From NCBI GenBank assembly GCA_014860225.1, contig JACZKE010000002.1, positions 42,314-106,313 on the forward strand: a stretch of DNA of 64,000 nucleotides, written 5' to 3'. The stretch is from Desulfuromonadales bacterium (lineage in GTDB: Bacteria > Desulfobacterota > Desulfuromonadia > Desulfuromonadales > BM103). The position numbers and the translations under genes are program-made. Shown piece after piece: positions 33,789-43,732 of this stretch. Each line of letters opens with the position of its first letter. The stretch's first letter is position 1. Under the pieces are notes generated by a model. That model was given only the letters and a program-made list of their open reading frames with translations. It did not search any database and was not told the DNA's origin.

Positions 33789-34324
33789 AGGTAGTTGAAG
33801 CTGATGGTTTTGAGTTCCGGTTTGCGGACGCCCTGGATGCGTTCGTTTTTGATGAGACAGACAACACCCAACCCACATTTCATGGAGCCCCTATGAAGGG
33901 TGTAGATATCGTGGCCGAGTTTGACGAGGCTTATGTCTATGTTGAAATGAAGGACTACGACGATCAGTCTATTTTTGACGTCCTCGGGGCCGCGACGGAT
34001 GGGGACAAAGAAGCCCGTCAGAAGCACTTTAAGTGGCTGAAGAACTACCTGAAATACAAGTTCCGGGATTCCTACCTCTACCGACACGCCGAGCAAAAGG
34101 TGGAAAAGCCGATCCACTATGTCTGCCTGATCACCTTTGATAACGCCCTAAATAGTCGGATGCAGAAATCCTTGAAGCAGGAATTGCCGGTGGGCAAAGC
34201 ATCGCGCCGCTGGATTCAGCCCTTGGCCACAAGCTGTCATGTTGTGAACCTTGATAAATGGAACGAAAACTTCCCGAAGTGGCCGGTCACGCGTCTGGCC
34301 GCCGCCATTGCAGGAGGAGCATAA
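33785..34324 (+). CDS. small predicted PD-(D/E)XK nuclease, partner of the ATPase
   Basis: 179 aa. D41 (KGVDIVAEF) and E54-M-K56 (YVEMKDY) on two adjacent strands match the PD-(D/E)XK core; the E-x-K is preceded by hydrophobic VYV as in restriction-like folds. The rest is basic and aromatic (KWLKNYLKYKFRDSYLYRH). No closer family is recognised. It ends 4 nt before pglX. Nuclease activity is inferred from these residues only. Confidence 0.55.
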   Translation: MKVVEADGFEFRFADALDAFVFDETDNTQPTFHGAPMKGVDIVAEFDEAYVYVEMKDYDDQSIFDVLGAATDGDKEARQKHFKWLKNYLKYKFRDSYLYRHAEQKVEKPIHYVCLITFDNALNSRMQKSLKQELPVGKASRRWIQPLATSCHVVNLDKWNENFPKWPVTRLAAAIAGGA

Positions 34325-34328
34325 ATAG

Positions 34329-37300
34329 ATGGAAACCGCAAAACTCAAGAAATTCGCCCAGTTCGCCCGGCGCAGCCTGATTGAACAGGTCTCCGCCAAG
34401 TTGAAACTGGTGCTGGACGTTAACAGCGCCGCACGGCGTGAACGTGCTGAGGCCATCAAGAAGCTCGAAGAGGCGATCAAGGGACACGGCAAAGAACAGG
34501 TCATCGAGCGGGTGGCCTACATCTGGTTCAACCGCTTCTGCGCCCTGCGTTTCATGGACGTGAACCGCCACACCCGTATCGGCGTGGTGTCGCCCGCCGA
34601 AGGACAGTTCCAGCCCGAGATTCTGGCTGAAGCCAAGATGGGTCATGTCGATGATGAAATGGTTGATGATAAGGTGCGACAGCAGATTTTCGCACTGCTC
34701 GAAGGAAAATCTCCCAGCCGCGACCCCCAGGGCGAGGCTTTTCGCCTGCTGGTGGTGGCCACCTGCAACTACTGGAATAAGGCCATGCCGTTCCTGTTCC
34801 AGCGCATCGACGACTTCACTGAGCTGCTGATGCCGGATGACCTCCTCTCGGGCAATTCCATCCTCGCCTATACCCGCGAGGCGATGACGTCAGATGCCTG
34901 CGCGGATGTCGAGGTGATCGGCTGGCTCTACCAGTTCTATATCTCCGAAAAGAAGGACGAGGTGTTCGACGGGCTGAAAAAAAACAAGAAGATCACCCCG
35001 GAGAACATCCCAGCCGCCACCCAGTTGTTCACCCCGCACTGGATCGTCCGCTACTTGGTTGAAAACTCCCTCGGCCGCCTGTGGCTTCTCAACCGTCCCG
35101 GCTCAAAGCTCGTCGAACAGATGGACTACTACATCAAGCCCGAACAGGCCGAGACGGACTTCATGCGCATCGGCAAACCGGAAGAAATCAAAATCTGCGA
35201 CCCGGCCTGCGGCTCCGGCCACATGCTGACCTATGCCTTCGACCTCCTCTACGCCATCTACGAGGAGGAAGGCTACGAGCCCGTCGAGATTCCGGAAAAG
35301 ATCCTCACGAATAACCTCTATGGAATCGAGATCGACGAACGCGCCGGAGAACTGGCCGCCTTTGCGCTGACCATGAAGGCTCGTACCAAGCAGCGCCGGT
35401 TCTTCAACAAGGGCGTCAAGCCGAACATCTGCGTTCTGGAGAATGTGCACTTCGACGGAATTGAGCTGAAGGAGTACATGGACTTTGTCGGGCGCGACCT
35501 GTTCACCGCGCCGCTGCAAACCACCCTGCGCCAGTTCGAAGAAGCCGACAACTTCGGCTCGCTTATCCGTCCGGATGTCACCGACGTGGACGGCATGCTC
35601 AAAATCTTGGAGTCAAAGAGCGCCTCCGGGCAGCTGTTTATCAGCATGACCCATCAAAAGGTGTTGCAAGCCCTGCGGCAGGCTGAATTCCTGAGTCCCA
35701 AATACCATGTGGTGATTGCCAACCCGCCGTATATGGGTTCCGTTGGGATGAATGAATCTCTAAGAGACTTCGCAAAAGCTAATTATCCTGATAGCAAAAC
35801 AGATTCGTTTTCCATGTTTATGGAGCGATGTCTCAAGTTGAGCATATCAAAAGGATTTACTGCCATGATCAATCTCCCATCATGGCTTTTTCTGTCATCT
35901 TTTGCTCGGCTAAGGGAGAAAATTATTGACAGAACATCAATCGAATCTTTGCTACACATGGGCCGGGGAATTTTTGGAATTGACTGGGGTTCAACTGCCT
36001 TCGTTCTTTGTAAAAAAACCAATCCAGACAAAGTTGGTAGATATTACCGGCTACACAAAAGGAATTTTCAACATATCTATGCAGATCATATTGGCGAGCT
36101 TTTTCTTTGCTCGAAAAATAATGAACAATTTCAATTTAACTTTGATGCCTACCGAGACGGTGACGGAGTAAATTTTTCAACCAAAGGCTCCCAAGAAGGT
36201 GGTCAGAAAATCGCGTTTAGTGCCAAATCTGTAGATTTCAAGAAAGTCCCCGGAAGCCCAATTGCTTATTGGCTTCCAGATGCCCTGCGCGGATTGTTTG
36301 ATGGAACAAAGATATTCGATGCGTTTGATACAGAATTCGGAATAAAAACGGGCAACAATGACCGTTTTCTACGTTTTTGGTACGAGGTTCCCATTCACCA
36401 CACCAATATTTCTGAATCTGGAGCGTGCAAATTTATTAAACATAATAAAGGGGGGGATTATAGAAAATGGTTTGGGAACATTAGCCACGTCATAGATTGG
36501 GCGGAACCTGGTAAATTAATGAATGTTGGACGTGGTGCCAATTTGTCCGACTATAAATCATATTTAAATGGCGGTGTAACATGGGCAGAAATAACTTCGA
36601 GGAATTTTTGTACAAGAATTCTGGAGCCAACAAATTTATCAAATAACAAGGGTCCAGTAGCTGTCTTTGACAGTAAGGAACAACTTGAGTATTTGGTTTC
36701 ACTTACAAACAATGTGGCCTATCAGAAACTTGCTCAAGTTATCAACCCAACGCTATCGTTCCCAATTGGAGATTTTTCCAAGCTTCCATTCCCGTCAAGT
36801 TTTAGTCATCGCAATGATCTTGTAATTCTCGCTAGGCAGCTGATAGGAATCGCAAAAACAGATTGGAATGCCTACGAAACCTCCTGGGACTTTACTGGTC
36901 TCCAGCTTCTGAATCCCGAATACCACCAGCAGACCCTGAAGGCCACCTTTCAGAAGCTTCGCACCCGCTGGCGGGAGATGACGCTGGAAATGCAGCGATT
37001 GGAGGAAGAGAACAACCGCATCTTCATTGAGGCCTACGACCTGCAGGACGAGCTAAAGCCCGAGGTGTCGCTGAACGAAATCACCCTGACCTGCAACCCG
37101 CACTATCGCTACGGCAACGACAAGAGCGAGGAAGAGCTGGAGGCGATGCTGCTGGCTGACACCATGCGCGAGCTGGTCTCTTATGCCGTGGGTTGCATGT
37201 TCGGCCGCTATGCGCTGGACAAGCCGGGGCTGATCCTGGCCAACCTCGGCGAGGCCCTCGAGGACTACCTGAAGCGGGTTCCGGAACCCAGCTTCCCGGC

Positions 37301-37904
37301 GGATGACGACAACGTCATTCCCATGCTCGACGGCGACTGGTTTACCGACGACATCGCAGAACGCTTCCGTAAATTCCTGCGCGTAGCCTTTGGCGATGAG
37401 CACTACGAGGAAAACCTCCGATTCGTCGAAAAGGCGCTGGGCAAGAATGGCAAGGCCCGCGACATCCGCGATTACTTCCTCAAGGATTTCTATAGTGACC
37501 ATGTGAGGCGTTACAAGAAGCGCCCCATCTACTGGTTGTTCTCTAGTCCCAAGGGCAGCTTCAACGCGCTGATCTACATGCACCGCTACCGTGCGGATAC
37601 CGTCAGCGTGGTGCTCAACGACTACCTGCGCGAATTCCGTACCAAGCTCACCTCGCACAAGAACCATCTGGAGGCTGTCAGCATCAGCGCCAGCAGCAGC
37701 CAGGGCGAGAAGACCAAGGCCCTGAAGGAAATCGAGAAGATCACCAGGATGATTACCGAGATGGAGGAGTACGAACGCGAAGTGCTCTACCCGCTGGCCA
37801 CCGAGCAGGTGGAGATCGACCTCGACGAAGGCGTGAAGGTCAACTACCCCAAACTCGGCGCTGCCTTGAAGAAGATCGTCGGCCTGGATGCTGCCGATGA
37901 ATAA
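34329..37904 (+). CDS. pglX: BREX adenine-specific DNA methyltransferase PglX
   Basis: 1191 aa. SAM motif I DPACGSGH starts near residue 290; the N6-adenine motif NPPY is near 464-467. PglX methylates the BREX recognition sequence and sets the specificity of defence. AGGAGG precedes ATG 34329. From about 35,740 to 36,860 base composition turns AT-rich while both sides are GC-richer; this spans the region after NPPY that holds target recognition in related enzymes and suggests exchange of the specificity part. The final codons overlap the Shedu gene. Confidence 0.9.
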   Translation: METAKLKKFAQFARRSLIEQVSAKLKLVLDVNSAARRERAEAIKKLEEAIKGHGKEQVIERVAYIWFNRFCALRFMDVNRHTRIGVVSPAEGQFQPEILAEAKMGHVDDEMVDDKVRQQIFALLEGKSPSRDPQGEAFRLLVVATCNYWNKAMPFLFQRIDDFTELLMPDDLLSGNSILAYTREAMTSDACADVEVIGWLYQFYISEKKDEVFDGLKKNKKITPENIPAATQLFTPHWIVRYLVENSLGRLWLLNRPGSKLVEQMDYYIKPEQAETDFMRIGKPEEIKICDPACGSGHMLTYAFDLLYAIYEEEGYEPVEIPEKILTNNLYGIEIDERAGELAAFALTMKARTKQRRFFNKGVKPNICVLENVHFDGIELKEYMDFVGRDLFTAPLQTTLRQFEEADNFGSLIRPDVTDVDGMLKILESKSASGQLFISMTHQKVLQALRQAEFLSPKYHVVIANPPYMGSVGMNESLRDFAKANYPDSKTDSFSMFMERCLKLSISKGFTAMINLPSWLFLSSFARLREKIIDRTSIESLLHMGRGIFGIDWGSTAFVLCKKTNPDKVGRYYRLHKRNFQHIYADHIGELFLCSKNNEQFQFNFDAYRDGDGVNFSTKGSQEGGQKIAFSAKSVDFKKVPGSPIAYWLPDALRGLFDGTKIFDAFDTEFGIKTGNNDRFLRFWYEVPIHHTNISESGACKFIKHNKGGDYRKWFGNISHVIDWAEPGKLMNVGRGANLSDYKSYLNGGVTWAEITSRNFCTRILEPTNLSNNKGPVAVFDSKEQLEYLVSLTNNVAYQKLAQVINPTLSFPIGDFSKLPFPSSFSHRNDLVILARQLIGIAKTDWNAYETSWDFTGLQLLNPEYHQQTLKATFQKLRTRWREMTLEMQRLEEENNRIFIEAYDLQDELKPEVSLNEITLTCNPHYRYGNDKSEEELEAMLLADTMRELVSYAVGCMFGRYALDKPGLILANLGEALEDYLKRVPEPSFPADDDNVIPMLDGDWFTDDIAERFRKFLRVAFGDEHYEENLRFVEKALGKNGKARDIRDYFLKDFYSDHVRRYKKRPIYWLFSSPKGSFNALIYMHRYRADTVSVVLNDYLREFRTKLTSHKNHLEAVSISASSSQGEKTKALKEIEKITRMITEMEEYEREVLYPLATEQVEIDLDEGVKVNYPKLGAALKKIVGLDAADE

Positions 37905-39159
37905 AACAATTCAGTTTATTTCAGAGCAAGATCGGCTCCTGCTCAAATATATGCCTAGCGATATTCGAGACCCTCGCCTTGTTGGACATAAGCTTGAGAC
38001 TGAAGGCCGAGTAACTCTTAGGAAAACGTTCTCATTCGAACAAGCCGACCTGGTTGAAAAAATTGAATTGGAAGAAGTTGACGAGTTCCAGTACACCTTT
38101 CTCTTTGGCGTAGCTGACGGGGCATATTTTCGGGTTAACCGCCGAATTTTTGGCCTCAAACATGATCTGCTTCTTACCAAGGAGATGAAACTAAGTGACA
38201 AAACGTTCATTGCCACCCGGGACATTTCCATTTTTCGCAGAATTGATGTGCTTATTGATGAGCCTATCGTCGTAGGCGGTGATGCAGACGGCGCAATTCC
38301 ACCGGAGGCTTTTGATGAGCTATTGGCTAATTTCCCCACTACTACGGAATTAACTCATTACGCAAGAGCCAGAGTAGCCAGGGTTTTGAAAGACTACTTG
38401 GGGACTATGTCCGCTGCTCAAACCAAGCTGGACACCTATCTCAACCAGAAGAAAACCATCCGAAATCGCTCGAAAATCGATTTCATCAAAGACTACGAAC
38501 CGAAAAAATTCGAGTATGTTCGAGATGAGCTTTCAGCAATGCTGCTAGATGTTGAGGCCAATCCCAAGGCATATAAGGAGGAAGATTGGCAACGGCAGAT
38601 TGCTGAGTTCATATTGCTCATTTTTCCTAAATACGTTGCCGTTCTCGAAAAAGTGCATATCAAAGACTTCTATCCAAAGGGCTGCAAGGTCCAGACAAAA
38701 CGAGAAATTGACTTAATGCTTGTCGATGCCAATGGGGCTGTTGATGTTATTGAAATAAAGAGACCAGAGCCTCATCAATTGCTCTCAAAAAAGCCAGGCT
38801 CTCGCGGCAACTACACCCCCAATGGTGAGCTATCAGAGGCTGTCATGCAGGTCGAGAAGTATCTATTCCACTTGAGTAAATGGGGGCGAACCGGTGAGCG
38901 TGCCATTCAGGGAAAGCGCAAGGCAGAATTGCCTGCTGATTTCGAAATCAGGATTACCAACCCGAAAGCGATACTCATTCTTGGCCGAGACAAGAATTTC
39001 ACAGTAGACCAGATGTTTGATTTCGAAATAATCAAGCGTAAGTACGCAAACATCGTCGACATTATGACGTATGACGATCTGCTGCGCCGGTTGGCCAATA
39101 TCATCGCCATGATTCATCACAACTATTCAAAATTGGGAACTAAGGGAGGGCAAGCATGA
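37897..39159 (+). CDS. sduA: Shedu-type nuclease (SduA, DUF4263)
   Basis: 420 aa. The DUF4263 nuclease core is visible: REIDLMLVD (D272) and VIEIKRPE (E286-I-K288), followed by GELSEAVMQVEKYL and ILILGR. The N-terminal 200 residues are a separate domain as in known Shedu proteins, which act as a single-gene anti-phage system. Here the gene overlaps both pglX and pglZ, so it is expressed with BREX. Its composition is more AT-rich than pglZ. Start ATG 37897 or 37888. Confidence 0.8.
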   Translation: MNKTIQFISEQDRLLLKYMPSDIRDPRLVGHKLETEGRVTLRKTFSFEQADLVEKIELEEVDEFQYTFLFGVADGAYFRVNRRIFGLKHDLLLTKEMKLSDKTFIATRDISIFRRIDVLIDEPIVVGGDADGAIPPEAFDELLANFPTTTELTHYARARVARVLKDYLGTMSAAQTKLDTYLNQKKTIRNRSKIDFIKDYEPKKFEYVRDELSAMLLDVEANPKAYKEEDWQRQIAEFILLIFPKYVAVLEKVHIKDFYPKGCKVQTKREIDLMLVDANGAVDVIEIKRPEPHQLLSKKPGSRGNYTPNGELSEAVMQVEKYLFHLSKWGRTGERAIQGKRKAELPADFEIRITNPKAILILGRDKNFTVDQMFDFEIIKRKYANIVDIMTYDDLLRRLANIIAMIHHNYSKLGTKGGQA

Positions 39160-41654
39160 ACGACCGCATAGCCCAGGCCCTGAGCAAACTCTTCAACCGG
39201 CACCGGATCGTCTTCTGGTACGACGCCAAGCAGGAGTTGCGCGACGACTTCGAGGTACTTCAGCTTCCCGGCGTCGAGAAACTGGAGCTGACCAACAACG
39301 AGTATGGCATCAAGTACAAGCTGCTCCGTGAGCAACCAGAACAGAAATTCCTGCTCTACCGCGAAGGCCCTCAGTCCGCTGATCTGGATAACTGGCTACT
39401 GGATGTACAACTCGCCCACGGCGAGTTCCGCACCGATCAGGTGGCCATCTGGTTGTCCGAATTGGAACTTGGCCTGGAGTTCACAGATGTGGTGCAGGCC
39501 CATGCGGAGTTCTTCCAGGCGATCAAGCGCAAGGACGCCTTCAAGAAACTGTTGAATTCTGACGACACCGCAGGACAGATGCGCTTGAAAATGCTGGCGG
39601 TATGCACGGGCAGTGAGCCGCGCATGGATGCGGTGGTGGAAAATCTGCTGCAAGAGCTTGCGGATGGCCGAGACGAGAAGATCAAGCTGATAGGCCGGTG
39701 CAACCTGGACGGTTTCCTCTGGGAACAGATGACCCGCTGCTATGGCTACAAGTCCGACGAGCCGGGCATCCGCGATTTCGCCATCGAGCTGTTCAAGTCC
39801 TGCTACGCCATGGGCACCGACGGTCAAGTGAAACTGACTGGCGACGCCATGGTGTTTCTCAAACGCTGGAAAGACAGCCGTCAGTTCGAAGGCGGCTTCG
39901 AGACCCTCTCGGGAGAATGCGCCGAGGTCCTCGGGATTGAGCAGGATCTGGCCAAGAGGGATTTCCGCGAGTTGATCGAGTTGGATTACTTCCGCCTGAT
40001 TGACCAGAAGATCATCAGCGACCTGGTACGGGCGGTGGAAGCCCGCACGGCCTCCAGCGGTGACGTGGCGATCTGGGTTCGCCAGCGACGGCAAGGCCAC
40101 TGGTATCGTGAGTACCGCCACTTGTACGAGGCAGTAGATTACGCCGCCCAGTTTACCCATGCTCTGGGCGAGGCTAAGCTCGCCATGGACAGCCTGGCCG
40201 AAGGCGTGCAGCGCTACAGCCGCTTCTGGTATCAACTGGATCAGCTCTACCGCAAGTTCACCTACCATGTGCGCATGTCGGGACAGGCGTCGTTGATGGG
40301 CAGCCTGACCGACCAGGTCGAAAACATTTACTCCAACAACTACCTGCTGAAGCTGGGCGACCGTTTTCAGACCTTTGTGGATACGGCATCCAAGTGGGAA
40401 GCTTTCCCCGTGCGCAAGCAGAAGGAGTTTTTCGAACACTGGGTCCGGCCGTTCCTGCGCAAGGACAACAAGGTCTGCGTGATCATTTCCGACGCCATGC
40501 GCTACGAAATCGGCGATGAACTGCTGAGCCTCATCCGCCAGGAGGACCGCTACAGCGCCGAACTGGAACCGGCCCTTTCGATGCTGCCCAGCTACACCCA
40601 GCTCGGTATGGCGGCGCTTCTGCCCAACAAGGCACTGGCAATTGCCGACAACGAAACCGGCACCGTGCTGGTGGATGGCCAAAGTTCCCAGGGAACGGCC
40701 AACCGCATCAAGATCCTTGGCCAAGCAATCAGTCAACGGGCTACCGCCTGCAAGGCCGACGAGCTGATGGCCATGAAGGGTGATGACTGCCGGGCGCTGG
40801 TGCGCGACCATGACGTGATCTACGTCTACCACAACCGCATCGACGCCACCGGCGACAAGCGGGAATCCGAGGAGCGGGTTTTCGAGGCAGTCGAAGAGAC
40901 CCTGCAGGAGCTGATTCGGCTGATCAAGAAGCTGACCGGTGCCAACGCCAACAACTTGCTGGTGACCTCGGACCATGGCTTCATCTACCAGAACCGCGCC
41001 ATCGACGAGAGCGACTTTTCCGGGGTCGATGCCGAGGGTGAACAGATTCTGTTCCGGGACCGCCGCTTCGTGCTCGGCAAGGGGCTTGCCGAGGCATCCA
41101 GCCTGCACAAGTTCACCCCCGAGCAACTTGGCCTGGCCGGTGAAGTGGAGGTGCAGATTCCCAAGTCGATCAACCGCCTGCGCCTGAAGGGCTCCGGTAG
41201 CCGCTTTGTGCATGGCGGTGCATCGTTGCAGGAGGTGGTGATCCCGGTGCTCAAGATCAACAAGAAGCGCCAGAGCGATGTCACTGCCGTTGAAGTGGAC
41301 ATCCTGCGCGGAGCCAGCTCGGTGATTACCTCCGGCCAACTGGCGGTGACCATGTACCAGGCCGGGCCGGTAACGGACAAGATCCAGCCGCGAGTGCTGC
41401 GGGCTGGCATCTACACCGAGGCAGGCGACCTGATCACCGACAGCCACGACCTGACCTTTGATCTGAGCTCGGACAATCCCCGGGAGCGGGAGCTGCAGGT
41501 GCGCTTTGTGCTCACTCGCAAGGCCGATGAGGCCAATGGCCAGGAGGTCATTCTACGGCTGGAGGAAAAACACGCCGGGACCTCACATTACAAAGAATAC
41601 AAGTCGCTCCGGTACTTGATGCGGCGCTCATTTACCAGCGACTTCGACTTTTAA
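39156..41654 (+). CDS. pglZ: BREX protein PglZ (alkaline phosphatase superfamily)
   Basis: 832 aa. The metal-binding core is marked by VCVIISDAMRYEIGDELL (near residue 441) and LLVTSDHGFIYQN (near 603), typical of PglZ. The RFVHGGASLQEVVIPV segment follows. PglZ is a core BREX component, with proposed phosphodiesterase or nuclease activity. GGGAGGGC precedes ATG 39156, which overlaps the Shedu stop by ATGA. Confidence 0.9.
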   Translation: MNDRIAQALSKLFNRHRIVFWYDAKQELRDDFEVLQLPGVEKLELTNNEYGIKYKLLREQPEQKFLLYREGPQSADLDNWLLDVQLAHGEFRTDQVAIWLSELELGLEFTDVVQAHAEFFQAIKRKDAFKKLLNSDDTAGQMRLKMLAVCTGSEPRMDAVVENLLQELADGRDEKIKLIGRCNLDGFLWEQMTRCYGYKSDEPGIRDFAIELFKSCYAMGTDGQVKLTGDAMVFLKRWKDSRQFEGGFETLSGECAEVLGIEQDLAKRDFRELIELDYFRLIDQKIISDLVRAVEARTASSGDVAIWVRQRRQGHWYREYRHLYEAVDYAAQFTHALGEAKLAMDSLAEGVQRYSRFWYQLDQLYRKFTYHVRMSGQASLMGSLTDQVENIYSNNYLLKLGDRFQTFVDTASKWEAFPVRKQKEFFEHWVRPFLRKDNKVCVIISDAMRYEIGDELLSLIRQEDRYSAELEPALSMLPSYTQLGMAALLPNKALAIADNETGTVLVDGQSSQGTANRIKILGQAISQRATACKADELMAMKGDDCRALVRDHDVIYVYHNRIDATGDKRESEERVFEAVEETLQELIRLIKKLTGANANNLLVTSDHGFIYQNRAIDESDFSGVDAEGEQILFRDRRFVLGKGLAEASSLHKFTPEQLGLAGEVEVQIPKSINRLRLKGSGSRFVHGGASLQEVVIPVLKINKKRQSDVTAVEVDILRGASSVITSGQLAVTMYQAGPVTDKIQPRVLRAGIYTEAGDLITDSHDLTFDLSSDNPRERELQVRFVLTRKADEANGQEVILRLEEKHAGTSHYKEYKSLRYLMRRSFTSDFDF

Positions 41655-41668
41655 AGGACGGGTGACCG

Positions 41669-43732
41669 ATGAACGAACTTGACCAGAAAATCAACACACA
41701 CTTCCCGGGACTCGTTGTCCGCAAGGATCTCGTCAAGACGGTCAAGGGCAACGCCATCGTTCCCTCCTACGTGCTGGAATACCTGCTGGGCCAGTATTGC
41801 GCCACCAGCGATGAACCGACCATCCAAACCGGCATCGTGACGGTCAAAGAGATTCTTGCTAAGCATTATGTTCACCGGAATGAAGCCGGATTAGTCCGCT
41901 CGAACATCAAGGAAAAGGGGCGCTACAAGGTCATCGACAAAATCGGTGTTGATTTGAACGACAAGAAGGATGTTTATGAGGCGCAGTTCTCCAACCTAGG
42001 CATCAAAGAGGTTCTTGTTGATTCCGGAACGGTGAAAAAGCACCCCAAGCTCTTAGTCGGTGGAGTGTGGTGCATTGCTGATCTGGAATATGAGTTTACC
42101 GAAGACAAAAACTCTAGCCCCTGGCTCTTGTCGACCCTCAAGCCGATCCAGCTCTCCCATTTCGATTTCGACGGCTATGTTGAGGCCCGCAAACAATTCA
42201 CCACCGACGAGTGGATCGACCTGCTGGTGCAAAGCATCGGCTTCAACCCGGAGATGTTCGGCAAGCGCAGCAAGCTGACCCAGTTGGTCCGCCTGATCCC
42301 GTTTTGTGAGCGCAACTACAACCTGATCGAGCTTGGCCCTAAGGGGACCGGCAAATCGCACATCTACTCCGAGTTTTCGCCCCACGGTATCCTGATTTCC
42401 GGCGGCGAGGTCACGGTTCCTAAGCTGTTCGTAAATAACTCTAATGGTAAGATCGGCCTGGTCGGTTACTGGGACTGTGTCGCCTTTGACGAGTTTGCCG
42501 GAAAGCAAAAGCGCGTCGACAAAGCCCTGGTCGATATTATGAAGAACTACATGGCCAATAAGTCCTTCTCGCGGGGTGTCGAGACGCTGGGCGCGGAGGC
42601 TTCCATGGTTTTCGTTGGCAACACCCAGCATACCGTGCCCTACATGCTCAGGCACTCGGATCTGTTTTGCGAATTGCCCGACAAGTTCTACGACTCCGCT
42701 TTTCTTGACCGCATCCATTTCTACATCCCTGGCTGGGAAGTTGACATCATTCGGGGCGAAATGTTCTCCAACGGCTACGGCTTCGTGGTGGACTACTTGG
42801 CCGAGATCCTTCGCTCGCTACGCAATCACGATTACTCGGATCGCTACAAGGAGCACTTCTCTATCTCCACCGATATCTCTACGCGGGACCGTGATGGCAT
42901 CAACAAAACATTCTCCGGCCTGATGAAGATCCTGTTCCCGCAAGGTGGGGCAACTAAGGAAGAGGTTGAGGAACTTCTGCGGTTCGCAATTGAGGGCCGC
43001 AAGCGCGTCAAAGATCAACTGATGCGCATCGATTCCACCTACGGCAATGTCCGCTTTACCTATCTGGACGCTAGTGGACAGGCCAAGCCTGTCACCACGC
43101 TAGAAGAGGAGGAATATCCCAGCTACTACCACAAAACCATCGCCGAAGGCGAAGACGGAGAAATCTTAGAAGTTGCGAAACCAGGCTCGCCCCAAGTTCC
43201 ATCCGAACCGCTGGCACCAGTCGAGCCCGTCCTCAAGGAAAAGCACCTTACATTTCAGGAAAACCAGAAGGGCCTCTCCTTCGATGCGTTGTTCGGTCCT
43301 TATTTCAAGGGCGCCACTGCGATCACAGTTACCGATCCGTACATCCGCTTGTTTTACCAGATGCGCAACTTCATGGAATTTTTGGAGACAGTGGTCAAAC
43401 ACAAGGCTCCTGAAGAGGAGGTATCCGTGCACCTGGTGACAATTGAAGACGAGTTTAAAGGCGAACAGCAAAAGGATAATTTCGAGAAGATGAAAGAGTC
43501 CGCCAGCGCTTTGGGCGTGAACTTCACTTGGGAGTTCGACGGAACAGGAACCATCCATGCCCGCCACATCGTAACCGACCACGGCTGGAAAATCTCCTTG
43601 GATCGCGGACTGGATATTTTTCAGCACTATGAAATGAACGACGCCTTCACATTCGCCAATCGTCTGCAGCAATACCGGCCGTGCAAAGCGTTTGAGGTGA
43701 CGATTATTAAGATCGGGGGGGATTTCAGATGA
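41669..43732 (+). CDS. brxL: BREX Lon-like protein BrxL
   Basis: 687 aa. Walker A GPKGTGKSH near residue 223, Walker B VAFDEFAG near 270, and the typical YNLIELGPKGTGKSHIYSE and FSRGVETLGAEASMVFVGN regions. The C-terminal part is the Lon-protease-like domain of BrxL. It is the hallmark of type 1 BREX and binds DNA as a ring. Starts 14 nt after pglZ, overlaps the next gene by ATGA. Confidence 0.9.
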   Translation: MNELDQKINTHFPGLVVRKDLVKTVKGNAIVPSYVLEYLLGQYCATSDEPTIQTGIVTVKEILAKHYVHRNEAGLVRSNIKEKGRYKVIDKIGVDLNDKKDVYEAQFSNLGIKEVLVDSGTVKKHPKLLVGGVWCIADLEYEFTEDKNSSPWLLSTLKPIQLSHFDFDGYVEARKQFTTDEWIDLLVQSIGFNPEMFGKRSKLTQLVRLIPFCERNYNLIELGPKGTGKSHIYSEFSPHGILISGGEVTVPKLFVNNSNGKIGLVGYWDCVAFDEFAGKQKRVDKALVDIMKNYMANKSFSRGVETLGAEASMVFVGNTQHTVPYMLRHSDLFCELPDKFYDSAFLDRIHFYIPGWEVDIIRGEMFSNGYGFVVDYLAEILRSLRNHDYSDRYKEHFSISTDISTRDRDGINKTFSGLMKILFPQGGATKEEVEELLRFAIEGRKRVKDQLMRIDSTYGNVRFTYLDASGQAKPVTTLEEEEYPSYYHKTIAEGEDGEILEVAKPGSPQVPSEPLAPVEPVLKEKHLTFQENQKGLSFDALFGPYFKGATAITVTDPYIRLFYQMRNFMEFLETVVKHKAPEEEVSVHLVTIEDEFKGEQQKDNFEKMKESASALGVNFTWEFDGTGTIHARHIVTDHGWKISLDRGLDIFQHYEMNDAFTFANRLQQYRPCKAFEVTIIKIGGDFR

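Noticed and set aside
39396..41447. 683-codon open frame antisense to pglZ
   Set aside because: Mirror of a GC-rich coding gene with clear PglZ motifs; no ribosome site or family match.
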